Shown piece after piece: positions 1-5,845 of a stretch of 5,845 nt of DNA. How positions within the stretch are numbered: the stretch's first letter is position 1; every line of letters begins with the position of its first letter. The notes under the pieces were generated by a model that was given only the letters and a program-made list of their open reading frames with translations, did not search any database and was not told the DNA's origin. The position numbers were made by a program, and so were the translations under genes. Source of the stretch: an uncultured Lachnospiraceae bacterium (GTDB lineage: Bacteria > Bacillota > Clostridia > Lachnospirales > Lachnospiraceae); assembly GCA_934338765.1 (NCBI GenBank), contig CAKRHL010000144.1, forward strand, positions 1 to 5,845, in the 5' to 3' direction.

Positions 1-2020
1 CCTCCGAAAGCTCCCTGACATGATGCAGGCTCTCAGAAAGCACCAATACTCCCAGTATATTAGAAACCGGCGGATATTGCAAGATTTGTCTCTGAAGCAG
101 CTCCTGCCGGTAAAATCCTTGATAATCCTGTTTTGCCGCTGCCACAATACTGTAATGCTCCGGCTGATATGTCTGAAGCACCACATCTCCCGGCTTTTCC
201 CCGCGTCCGGCTCTGCCTGCTGCCTGTGCAAGAAGCTGGTATGTTCTCTCTGCAGCCCGGAAATCCCCCACGTTCAATGACAGATCTGCGGCAAGGATAC
301 CCACCAGAGTCACATTTGGAAAATCATGTCCCTTCACGATCATCTGGGTACCGATCAGGATATCTGCACTCCCCGATGCAAAATCCTGCAGGATTTTCTC
401 ATGTCCTTCCTTTCCGGTAGTGGTATCCGCATCCATCCGAAGCACTTCTGCCTGTGGAAATCGTTCCCGTACCATTTGCTCTACCTTCTGGGTTCCGATT
501 CCAAAGGTACCGATATATTTAGACTGACATTTGGGACATACTGACGGCATTGGTGTCTGATATCCACAGTAATGACATACCAGCTGATCCAGCCGGCCAT
601 ACCGCATATGTGCGGTCAGAGAAACGGAACAGTGAGGACATTTTAACACCTCACCGCATTTTCTGCAGGAAACAGAGCCGGCATACCCGCGCCGGTTCAA
701 AAATAAAATGATCTGCTCCCGTTTTTGTAAACGGTCCTCCATCAGCTCCGTGAGTTTCTCCCCAAATATGGAGCGGTTTTTCCGTTCCAGCTCCTCCCGC
801 AGATCCGTCACCCAGATTTTTGGAAGCACAGCACCTCCTGCGCGATGGGTCATGGTAAATAACTGATATCTGCCCTTCTGTGCCCTGTAATAGGACTCCA
901 GAGACGGTGTTGCCGAGCCAAGGATCACACTGGCTCCTGTCATGGCCGCCCGGTGAACCGCCACCTCTCTGGCATGATATTTCGGTGGCATCTCACTCTG
1001 ATAGCTTGTCTCATGCTCCTCATCCATCACGATCAGCCCCAGCCGTTCAAACGGGGTAAACAAGGCAGACCGTGGTCCGATCATAATATCAATTTCTCCC
1101 GCCTTTGCCCTCTCAAACTGGTCAAATCTCTCCCCCTGGGATAACCGGGAATGCATGACCGAAACCCGTTCTCCAAACCGGCGGTAAAACCGGCTGACCG
1201 TCTGGAAAGTCAGGGCAATCTCTGGGATCAGCATGATCACCTGCTGCTCCTGCGCGATCACCTGCTCAATAATTCCCATATAAACCTCTGTCTTGCCGCT
1301 GCCGGTCACACCATGGATCAGATATGTTTTACGGACTCCCTCCAGATAATCCTTTGTCACTGCATCAACGATCACCTGCTGCTCCTGATTCAGTACCGGC
1401 GGCCGGTCCTGCACGCCGGACTGGTGCACCGGATTCCGGTACTGGCGGCTTTCCGATATCCGGAGCACCTCCTGCTCCTGCAGACTGCGGATCACCGCAG
1501 GAGTTGCTTTATATTCTCTCTGCAGCTCCTCATAGGAAATGCCTTCTTCATATTCCTCCTGATCAAGAAGAGCCTGCAGCACTCTCACCTTTGCCTTGTA
1601 ATGCTTTCTGGCACACTCCTGCAGAAGCTGTTCCATTTCACTTCGTATCATGAGAGGGTATACGGTCCGTCTGATCTTCTTTTTGATCTCCCGGCGCACC
1701 GGAAGCACTGCCTTGATGGCATCATTCATGGTAGATCCGTAATTTTCTTTGATCCAATAAGCAAGGGAAAGCAGGTGTGATTCTGCAACCACTCCCTGCT
1801 TCACAATTTCCTTTATTTCCTTAGTCTTTTGGACATCAAACTTTGCCTCACCGGACAAACCAATGATGTACCCTTTCAGCTCTCTGTTGCCGCTGCCAAA
1901 GGGAATGACCACCATGGCTCCGATCACCGCATCATCCACCATCTCCTCCGGCACAATATACTGAAACGGCCGGTCAAGGCTTTTTACGGATATATCTACG
2001 ATCACATCTGCAAATATCAT
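1..2020 (-). CDS. priA: Primosomal protein N' (PriA), replication-restart helicase; C-terminus cut by window edge
   Basis: PriA is a 3'-to-5' superfamily 2 DNA helicase that recognises abandoned replication forks and starts reloading of the replicative helicase. The frame is open for 673 codons, from the start to the left edge. The N-terminal DNA-binding part (about 1-105) is followed by a winged-helix-like segment (about 110-195) and the helicase core. Visible motifs are the Walker A GVTGSGKT (Lys243), the DEEH box (333-336), GSATPSL (368-374), LIGTQMIVKGHDFP (from 555) and QAAGRAGR (599-606). Eight cysteines (452, 455, 461, 464, 482, 485, 495, 498) form the two zinc sites typical of PriA. 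Roughly the last 60-80 residues should lie outside the window. I chose the ATG at 2020 (MIFADVIVDIS) because GGGG lies 6 nt upstream and PriA proteins usually begin near this point. An in-frame ATG at 2032 is the alternative. The gene starts 18 nt after murE and is probably cotranscribed with it. Confidence 0.97.
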   Translation of the reverse strand, partial: MIFADVIVDISVKSLDRPFQYIVPEEMVDDAVIGAMVVIPFGSGNRELKGYIIGLSGEAKFDVQKTKEIKEIVKQGVVAESHLLSLAYWIKENYGSTMNDAIKAVLPVRREIKKKIRRTVYPLMIRSEMEQLLQECARKHYKAKVRVLQALLDQEEYEEGISYEELQREYKATPAVIRSLQEQEVLRISESRQYRNPVHQSGVQDRPPVLNQEQQVIVDAVTKDYLEGVRKTYLIHGVTGSGKTEVYMGIIEQVIAQEQQVIMLIPEIALTFQTVSRFYRRFGERVSVMHSRLSQGERFDQFERAKAGEIDIMIGPRSALFTPFERLGLIVMDEEHETSYQSEMPPKYHAREVAVHRAAMTGASVILGSATPSLESYYRAQKGRYQLFTMTHRAGGAVLPKIWVTDLREELERKNRSIFGEKLTELMEDRLQKREQIILFLNRRGYAGSVSCRKCGEVLKCPHCSVSLTAHMRYGRLDQLVCHYCGYQTPMPSVCPKCQSKYIGTFGIGTQKVEQMVRERFPQAEVLRMDADTTTGKEGHEKILQDFASGSADILIGTQMIVKGHDFPNVTLVGILAADLSLNVGDFRAAERTYQLLAQAAGRAGRGEKPGDVVLQTYQPEHYSIVAAAKQDYQGFYRQELLQRQILQYPPVSNILGVLVLSESLHHVRELSE

Positions 2021-2026
2021 ATGTTT

Positions 2027-2030
2027 CCCC
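2027..2030 (-). promoter_or_regulatory. Likely ribosome binding site for priA
   Basis: On the minus strand GGGG stands 6 nt before the ATG at 2020. This spacing favours 2020 over the upstream in-frame ATG at 2032, which has only a weaker GGGAA directly before it. The site overlaps the alternative start codon, so the two starts could not use the same signal. Confidence 0.45.
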
Positions 2031-2038
2031 ATTTCCCA

Positions 2039-3508
2039 TTACTTTAAGAAATTACCATCCTTCACCACATTGGCAACCAGCTCACGCTCATCCATATGAT
2101 GCTTTTGTCCTTTGATCTCCTGATAATCCTCGTGTCCCTTGCCCGCCAGCACGATGACATCTCCCTCTCTGGCATTCTCAATGGCATAACGGATCGCCTC
2201 TGCGCGGTCAATGATCGTGACATATTCTCCATCTGTTTTTTTGACACCTGTTACGATATCATCCAGAATGGCCTGCGGTTCCTCATTTCTCGGATTATCC
2301 GATGTAACAATAGTCAGATCTGCAAGTCTTGAAGATACCTCTCCCATCTGAAAACGTCTGTCTCTGGAACGGTTTCCTCCACATCCAAACAGGCATACAA
2401 GACGTTTTGGATGATATTCTTTCAGAGTAGAAAGCAGGCTCTCCAGACTCATGGCATTATGCGCATAATCGATCATCAGCGTGAACTTTGAAGAAACCGG
2501 CACGATCTCCACACGCCCCTTGACACGGATCTTGGACAGGGAATCCAGAATCGTCCCCTCCTTTACTCCAAAGTGACGGCAGATTGCAATGGCTGTCATG
2601 GAATTATAGACACTGAACTTTCCCGGAATATCGATCTCCACATCCATATCCAGCTTACCGCTCATATGATAGGCAACTCCCAGCGTGCCTCCCTTATCCA
2701 TCAGGTGCACATCTGAAGCACGCAGATCGGCATTCTCCGAAAATCCATAGGTCTCCACCGCACAGGTATGCCCCTGCAGGATCTCCTCCAGATGAGAATC
2801 ATCTGCATTAAAAATACCCTGACGGCACTGTCGGAACAGCAGGCTCTTGCAATGAATATAATCTGCCAGATCCTTATGCTCATTCGGTCCGATATGATCC
2901 GGCTCCAGATTGGTGAAGATACCATAATCAAAGACAAAGCCGCTGACACGGTGAAGCATCAGTCCCTGTGAAGATACTTCCATTACCACGCATTTGCAGC
3001 CGGCATCTACCATCTTACGGAAGGATTCCTGCACCACATAGGACTCCGGCGTCGTATTGGCAGACGGGATCTTCTCCTCACCGATAATGGTTTCAATTGT
3101 TCCAATGAGTCCTGTCTTGTAGCCGGAATGCTCCAATATGGAACGTACCATATAAGTCGCCGTGGTCTTTCCCTTGGTTCCGGTAATGCCGATCGTGGTG
3201 AGCTCCTTTGCCGGATGACCAAAAAATGCTGCTGAAGCCTGTGCGAGCGCCAGTCTGGTATCCTCCACGCGGATCACTGTCACATCTGCTGACACCTCTA
3301 CATCCTTCTGTACGATCAGGACAGGACAACCATTTTCCGTAACTTCCTTTGCAAAGTCATGACCATCCCGGACGGCTCCACATATACATACAAAAACAGC
3401 TTCCGGTGCCGCTTTGCGTGAATCATAGATCAGTGCAGAAATCTCCTGATCGGTATTTCCCTGTACCACCTGATATTCCATATCTTCCAACAATGTCTTT
3501 AACTGCAT
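2039..3508 (-). CDS. murE: UDP-N-acetylmuramoyl-L-alanyl-D-glutamate--2,6-diaminopimelate ligase (MurE)
   Basis: This cytoplasmic Mur ligase uses ATP to add meso-diaminopimelate to UDP-MurNAc-L-Ala-D-Glu, the third amino-acid step of peptidoglycan precursor synthesis. The protein has 489 residues, the usual family length, with the standard three domains: an N-terminal UDP-substrate domain (about 1-98), a central ATPase domain (about 99-330) and a C-terminal amino-acid-binding domain. The P-loop reads GITGTKGKTT (107-116). Lys221 in HCKSLLF is the expected carbamylated lysine. The C-terminal DNPRNEE motif (404-410) is the signature of DAP-adding rather than lysine-adding enzymes, so a meso-DAP cell wall is predicted. 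The start has AAAGGA 10 nt upstream. The gene follows dapF by 27 nt, which supplies its substrate, and precedes priA. No frameshift or missing catalytic residue is visible. Confidence 0.97.
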   Translation of the reverse strand: MQLKTLLEDMEYQVVQGNTDQEISALIYDSRKAAPEAVFVCICGAVRDGHDFAKEVTENGCPVLIVQKDVEVSADVTVIRVEDTRLALAQASAAFFGHPAKELTTIGITGTKGKTTATYMVRSILEHSGYKTGLIGTIETIIGEEKIPSANTTPESYVVQESFRKMVDAGCKCVVMEVSSQGLMLHRVSGFVFDYGIFTNLEPDHIGPNEHKDLADYIHCKSLLFRQCRQGIFNADDSHLEEILQGHTCAVETYGFSENADLRASDVHLMDKGGTLGVAYHMSGKLDMDVEIDIPGKFSVYNSMTAIAICRHFGVKEGTILDSLSKIRVKGRVEIVPVSSKFTLMIDYAHNAMSLESLLSTLKEYHPKRLVCLFGCGGNRSRDRRFQMGEVSSRLADLTIVTSDNPRNEEPQAILDDIVTGVKKTDGEYVTIIDRAEAIRYAIENAREGDVIVLAGKGHEDYQEIKGQKHHMDERELVANVVKDGNFLK

Positions 3509-3535
3509 GATATCTTCTTCCTTTCTATTGTTTCA

Positions 3536-4390
3536 TTATTTGATCATTTTCATGGACTCTTCACTAAGCTCTCCGTCATAAACAACACTGGCCGGTCCGG
3601 TCATCCACACGGTATCATTCTCCCAGTCATAAAAAATCTCCAGATCTCCTCCCAGAAGATGAACAGTCAGATGCTCCTTTGTTTTGCCGTTTAAGACACA
3701 TGCCACAGCAGAAGCGCATGTTCCCGTTCCGCACGCCAGTGTCTCTCCGGATCCACGCTCCCAGACTCTCATATTGATCTCTTGGTCGTTTAACACCTGA
3801 ACAAACTCGGTATTGATCCGTTTCGGGAACAGCTTATGATTTTCAAAGGACGGTCCGATCTTTTCCAGATCCAGTGACGAGGTGTCATCCACAAATGTAA
3901 CCACATGAGGATTCCCCATGGAAACTCCCGTCATATGATATACCTTTCCCTCTACCTCCACCGGCTCATTGACAAACTTCTCTTTCTCTGAAAGGATCGG
4001 TATCTGCGCCGGATTTAAGATCGGAGATCCCATATTGACCTTTACCATCTGAACCTTCCCCTCTTCTACTGTCAGATCCAGATATTTCATACCGCCCTTT
4101 GTCTCTACGGAAATGCTGGTTTTGTCTGTAAGACCATAATCATAGACATACTTTGCCACACAACGGATCCCGTTTCCGCACATTTCTCCCTCAGAACCAT
4201 CTGCATTGTACATCGCCATCCTGAAATCCGCCTGCTCCGACGGGCAGATCAGGATCAGCCCGTCAGACCCCACTCCAAAATGACGGTCACTGACAAATCT
4301 GGATACCTTTGTGGGATCCTCTATCATCTTTTCCATACAATTCACATATACATAATCATTCCCACACCCATGCATCTTTGTAAACCTCAT
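3536..4390 (-). CDS. dapF: Diaminopimelate epimerase (DapF)
   Basis: DapF converts LL-diaminopimelate to meso-diaminopimelate, the last step before lysine and the direct supply for MurE. It is a PLP-independent racemase using two cysteines as acid and base. Read from the ATG at 4390 the protein has 284 residues, a normal length. It begins MRFTKMHGCGNDYVYV as family members do, and carries both catalytic motifs, NADGSEGEMCGNGIRC (Cys71) and ACGTGTC (Cys220), plus the conserved MGNPHVV (158-164). The open frame extends upstream to an ATG at 4441, but that 17-residue tail has no family resemblance. A GTG at 4396 is also possible: the GGGAAAGG at 4403-4410 is 6 nt from the GTG and 12 nt from the ATG. 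It is probably the first gene of a dapF-murE-priA operon, with the promoter in the AT-rich region upstream. Confidence 0.97.
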   Translation of the reverse strand: MRFTKMHGCGNDYVYVNCMEKMIEDPTKVSRFVSDRHFGVGSDGLILICPSEQADFRMAMYNADGSEGEMCGNGIRCVAKYVYDYGLTDKTSISVETKGGMKYLDLTVEEGKVQMVKVNMGSPILNPAQIPILSEKEKFVNEPVEVEGKVYHMTGVSMGNPHVVTFVDDTSSLDLEKIGPSFENHKLFPKRINTEFVQVLNDQEINMRVWERGSGETLACGTGTCASAVACVLNGKTKEHLTVHLLGGDLEIFYDWENDTVWMTGPASVVYDGELSEESMKMIK

Positions 4391-4402
4391 AAGCACACCA
4401 TA

Positions 4403-4410
4403 CCTTTCCC
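4403..4410 (-). promoter_or_regulatory. Ribosome binding site of dapF
   Basis: GGGAAAGG on the minus strand is the best Shine-Dalgarno match near the dapF start. It lies 12 nt from the ATG at 4390 but 6 nt from an in-frame GTG at 4396, so it slightly favours a GTG start that would add two residues (Met-Leu) to the protein. Confidence 0.5.
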
Positions 4411-4469
4411 GACATTTCCTGCCGCCATAATAATATTTCAAACGGTATTTTCCATCTTTCTTTTCCTAC

Positions 4470-4482
4470 AGTATATATAACA
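4470..4482 (-). promoter_or_regulatory. Possible extended -10 promoter for dapF-murE-priA
   Basis: The minus strand reads TGTTATATATACT here. It contains a TGn-TATATA extended -10 (4482-4474), overlapping a TATACT hexamer (4475-4470). I see no good -35 element at the right distance, which is tolerable for an extended -10 promoter. Transcription would start near 4463 and leave a leader of about 70 nt before dapF. AT-rich DNA gives such matches by chance, so support is modest. The position between two gene blocks is where a promoter would be expected. Confidence 0.35.
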
Positions 4483-4510
4483 ATATACGCAATAAATATC
4501 CGTATATTGT
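4480..4510. repeat. Perfect 10 bp inverted repeat with 11 nt spacer, possible operator or weak terminator
   Basis: The arms are ACAATATACG (minus strand, 4510-4501) and CGTATATTGT (4489-4480), a perfect match separated by 11 nt. The centres of the arms are 21 bp apart, about two helical turns, which would place both half sites on one face of the DNA. The repeat begins one base after the regulator stop codon, and its inner arm overlaps the TG of the candidate extended -10. As RNA it could fold into a stem, but the stem is mostly A-U and is not followed by a clean U-tract, so it would be a poor intrinsic terminator. An operator seems the better reading, but this is inference. Confidence 0.6.
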
Positions 4511-4511
4511 C

Positions 4512-5162
4512 TCAAATATTGCATTTACTGTCATCACGTTTCAATGCATATCCTTTTCCATAACAATTCACGATCTGAAAAGGGATCCCGTGAAGTTTCT
4601 TTCGCAGCTTCCGTATCATGGTATTGAGAACATCTTTATTGACCGTATCCTCCCGTTTCCATATCTTTTCCAATAACTCATCCGTTGCGACCATCTGCTC
4701 CCTGCTGCCTATAAGCAGATGAAATAATTGATATTCCTTTTCCGTCAACCCCAGAGCCTTTCCCTGCCATTCATAATCCCGCCTGTCACAAAGCTCCAGA
4801 AACCCCCGCCAGCAGTGAAAACCACCAAAAGCTCCGTTATATAGCCGCAGCAGCCTCTGAATCCGCAGGAGCAGCACCGGCACCGGAGTCGTCACCGGAA
4901 TATAATCGTCCGCTCCCATTTCCAGACACCGTATCTCCTCATAATAAGAAACCTGCCCGCCATATCCTGCCACAACTATCGGACATGTATTCTCTCTGCA
5001 GATATCATCAAGTCTCGTATACATATCCTCCTGTCCATCCAGGCATACCAGAACCGCATCATATACTTGCCCGTCAGGCACAATAACAGCACCTTCCCGC
5101 CGAAGCTCTCCCAGCAGCTCCTCAGCGCCTGCTGATGCGTTCATGCATACCCGCAATCTCAT
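4512..5162 (-). CDS. Atypical OmpR/PhoB-type response regulator with degenerate receiver domain
   Basis: The 216-residue protein pairs a receiver-like domain (about 1-107) with a C-terminal winged helix of the OmpR/PhoB class (about 115-209). The latter is supported by LTEKEYQLFHLL (139-150), the recognition-helix region NTMIRKLRKKL (180-190) and the closing GKGYAL hairpin (202-207). The receiver keeps the fold signature MGADDYI (82-88) but lacks the chemistry. The N-terminal acidic pair is replaced by CMNAS, the phospho-acceptor position falls on Cys40 in YDAVLVCLDG, and the conserved lysine is absent from DDYIPVTTPV. It is therefore probably a phosphorylation-independent DNA-binding regulator. 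Nine cysteines are present. No sensor kinase is visible. The start at 5162 is supported by GGGAGG 6 nt upstream; the frame remains open to an ATG at 5207 without such a site. The gene overlaps the HydE-like gene by 41 nt. Its target is unknown. Confidence 0.85.
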   Translation of the reverse strand: MRLRVCMNASAGAEELLGELRREGAVIVPDGQVYDAVLVCLDGQEDMYTRLDDICRENTCPIVVAGYGGQVSYYEEIRCLEMGADDYIPVTTPVPVLLLRIQRLLRLYNGAFGGFHCWRGFLELCDRRDYEWQGKALGLTEKEYQLFHLLIGSREQMVATDELLEKIWKREDTVNKDVLNTMIRKLRKKLHGIPFQIVNCYGKGYALKRDDSKCNI

Positions 5163-5845
5163 ACTGTTCCTCCCGTATATTTTTTTGAAACTGCAATATA
5201 TCTTCAATACCTGTCTTTCCCCGCATCATATGTCTGCGATAACAATGATACCGGCTTCTCTGTTCCGGCGGCGTCAGATCCACCGGAATAATATCCGCTC
5301 CCGCTTCGATTCCCTGCACAATCCCATTTCTGTCAAGCATCTCCACTGTCTGCGCCACCGGCATATATATCTTCGGAAATGAGAGACGCAAAAGGGACAT
5401 CATAAAATATGTGAGCTCCAGTACACCGTTTCTCTCCTTTTCAAAAGGAGTCCCCTCCGATGCCAAAAAGATGTCTAATATCATCATATCGGGGGCCAGC
5501 TGTCTCAAAAATGCAAACTCATCTGCCAGATTGGTTACACGCTGATACGGAGTCCCAACCATCAGACCTGTCCCAACCAAATAGCCGATCTCCTTCAGTT
5601 CCCACAGACATTGCTTTCTCCTGAGCAGTGACATTTTAGCCGGATGAAGCCGGCGATAAAAACGATCATCAGATGTCTGATAACACAAAAGATAACCGTC
5701 CGCTCCTGCCTGTTTCCATGTCTGATACACCGCCCGGGATCTTTCTCCCAGAGATAAGAATATGGTCATATCTCCTGACATTTTTTTCATTTTACGGATC
5801 ATTTCCGTGATCCGTTCCGGCGTATACCATAAATCTTCTCCCCCC
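5122..5845 (-). CDS. HydE-like radical SAM protein ([FeFe]-hydrogenase maturase family), N-terminus outside window
   Basis: HydE is a radical SAM enzyme that helps build the diiron subcluster of [FeFe] hydrogenase. The visible 240 residues match the C-terminal two thirds of that family: GGEDLWYTPERI at the edge, LSLGERS (30-36), GADGYLL, SDDRFYRRLHP (58-68), LKEIGYLVGTGLMVGTP (83-99) and a C-terminal GIEAGADIIPVDLTP (178-192). The N-terminal part that would carry the CxxxCxxC iron-sulfur motif is outside the window, so radical SAM chemistry is inferred from family resemblance. Several usually conserved positions differ. The RxET-type motif after YLL reads CYQT (54-57), and the late PATTA-like and PN(L/T) segments read PVAQT and PVDLT. 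It may be a divergent HydE or a HydE-like paralogue with another substrate, so I give no gene symbol. The 3' end contains the ribosome binding site and start of the regulator gene. No hydF, hydG or hydrogenase gene is visible. Confidence 0.8.
   Translation of the reverse strand, partial: GGEDLWYTPERITEMIRKMKKMSGDMTIFLSLGERSRAVYQTWKQAGADGYLLCYQTSDDRFYRRLHPAKMSLLRRKQCLWELKEIGYLVGTGLMVGTPYQRVTNLADEFAFLRQLAPDMMILDIFLASEGTPFEKERNGVLELTYFMMSLLRLSFPKIYMPVAQTVEMLDRNGIVQGIEAGADIIPVDLTPPEQRSRYHCYRRHMMRGKTGIEDILQFQKNIREEQYEIAGMHERISRR
5169..5174 (-). promoter_or_regulatory. Strong ribosome binding site of the atypical regulator, inside the upstream gene
   Basis: GGGAGG lies 6 nt before the ATG at 5162 and within the last codons of the HydE-like gene. 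It fixes the regulator start at 5162 rather than 5207 and suggests that translation of the two genes is coupled. Confidence 0.8.

Noticed and set aside
1235..1387. Exact 18 nt direct repeat inside priA (1235-1252 and 1370-1387)
   Set aside because: Both copies encode QEQQVI in frame, at two separate places in PriA with similar sequence. The likely explanation is chance plus shared codon choice, not a mobile or regulatory repeat.
1151..1780. Open frame of 209 codons on the plus strand
   Set aside because: It lies wholly antisense to the priA helicase region, which is intact with all motifs. Its product is rich in His, Leu and Cys with no recognisable domain, as expected of a shadow frame.
2701..2949. 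Short open frames antisense to or in other frames of murE and dapF (both strands)
   Set aside because: They overlap genes with complete catalytic motifs and have no domain signature or convincing ribosome binding site.
4391..4441. Longer N-terminus of dapF starting at 4441
   Set aside because: DapF proteins begin at the MxFTKMHGxGNDY motif. The extra 17 residues are unrelated and span the ribosome binding site.
4480..4510. Intrinsic terminator after the regulator gene
   Set aside because: The stem is A-U rich, the loop is 11 nt, and the downstream sequence is TTATATATAC rather than a U-tract. It could still act weakly, but I prefer to list it as an inverted repeat.
5163..5207. Longer N-terminus of the regulator starting at 5207
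   Set aside because: The added residues do not resemble a receiver start, there is no comparable ribosome binding site, and it would deepen the overlap with the upstream gene.

Overview
The window looks like a chromosomal stretch from a Gram-positive, anaerobic Firmicute, most likely of the Clostridia/Lachnospiraceae type. This is inferred from a DAP-type MurE, a dapF-murE-priA cluster, an [FeFe]-hydrogenase maturase-like radical SAM protein, moderate GC with AT-rich intergenic DNA, and purine-rich Shine-Dalgarno sequences. I ran no similarity search, so the taxonomy is a judgement. All five genes lie on the minus strand, so transcription runs from high to low coordinates. I see no credible gene on the plus strand and no RNA gene, mobile element, CRISPR array or long non-coding stretch.

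In transcription order, the window opens inside the C-terminal two thirds of a HydE-like radical SAM protein (5845-5122). Its end overlaps by 41 nt with a gene for an OmpR/PhoB-type DNA-binding protein (5162-4512). That protein's receiver domain has lost every residue used in phosphorylation, and a cysteine sits at the phospho-acceptor position. The overlap and the ribosome binding site inside the upstream gene point to a coupled two-gene module.

An intergenic region of about 120 nt follows. It is AT-rich and carries a perfect 10+10 bp inverted repeat one base after the regulator's stop codon. The repeat abuts a plausible extended -10 promoter for the next genes.

The second block is a tight housekeeping operon: dapF (4390-3536), murE (3508-2039) and priA (2020 to beyond the left edge), with gaps of 27 and 18 nt. 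DapF makes meso-diaminopimelate, MurE ligates it into the peptidoglycan precursor, and PriA is the replication-restart helicase. All catalytic motifs I looked for in these three are present, and I translated the priA frame by eye across the whole region without finding a stop or frameshift.

The part most worth a second look is the HydE-like/atypical regulator pair together with the inverted repeat next to it. The dapF-murE-priA block looks ordinary.
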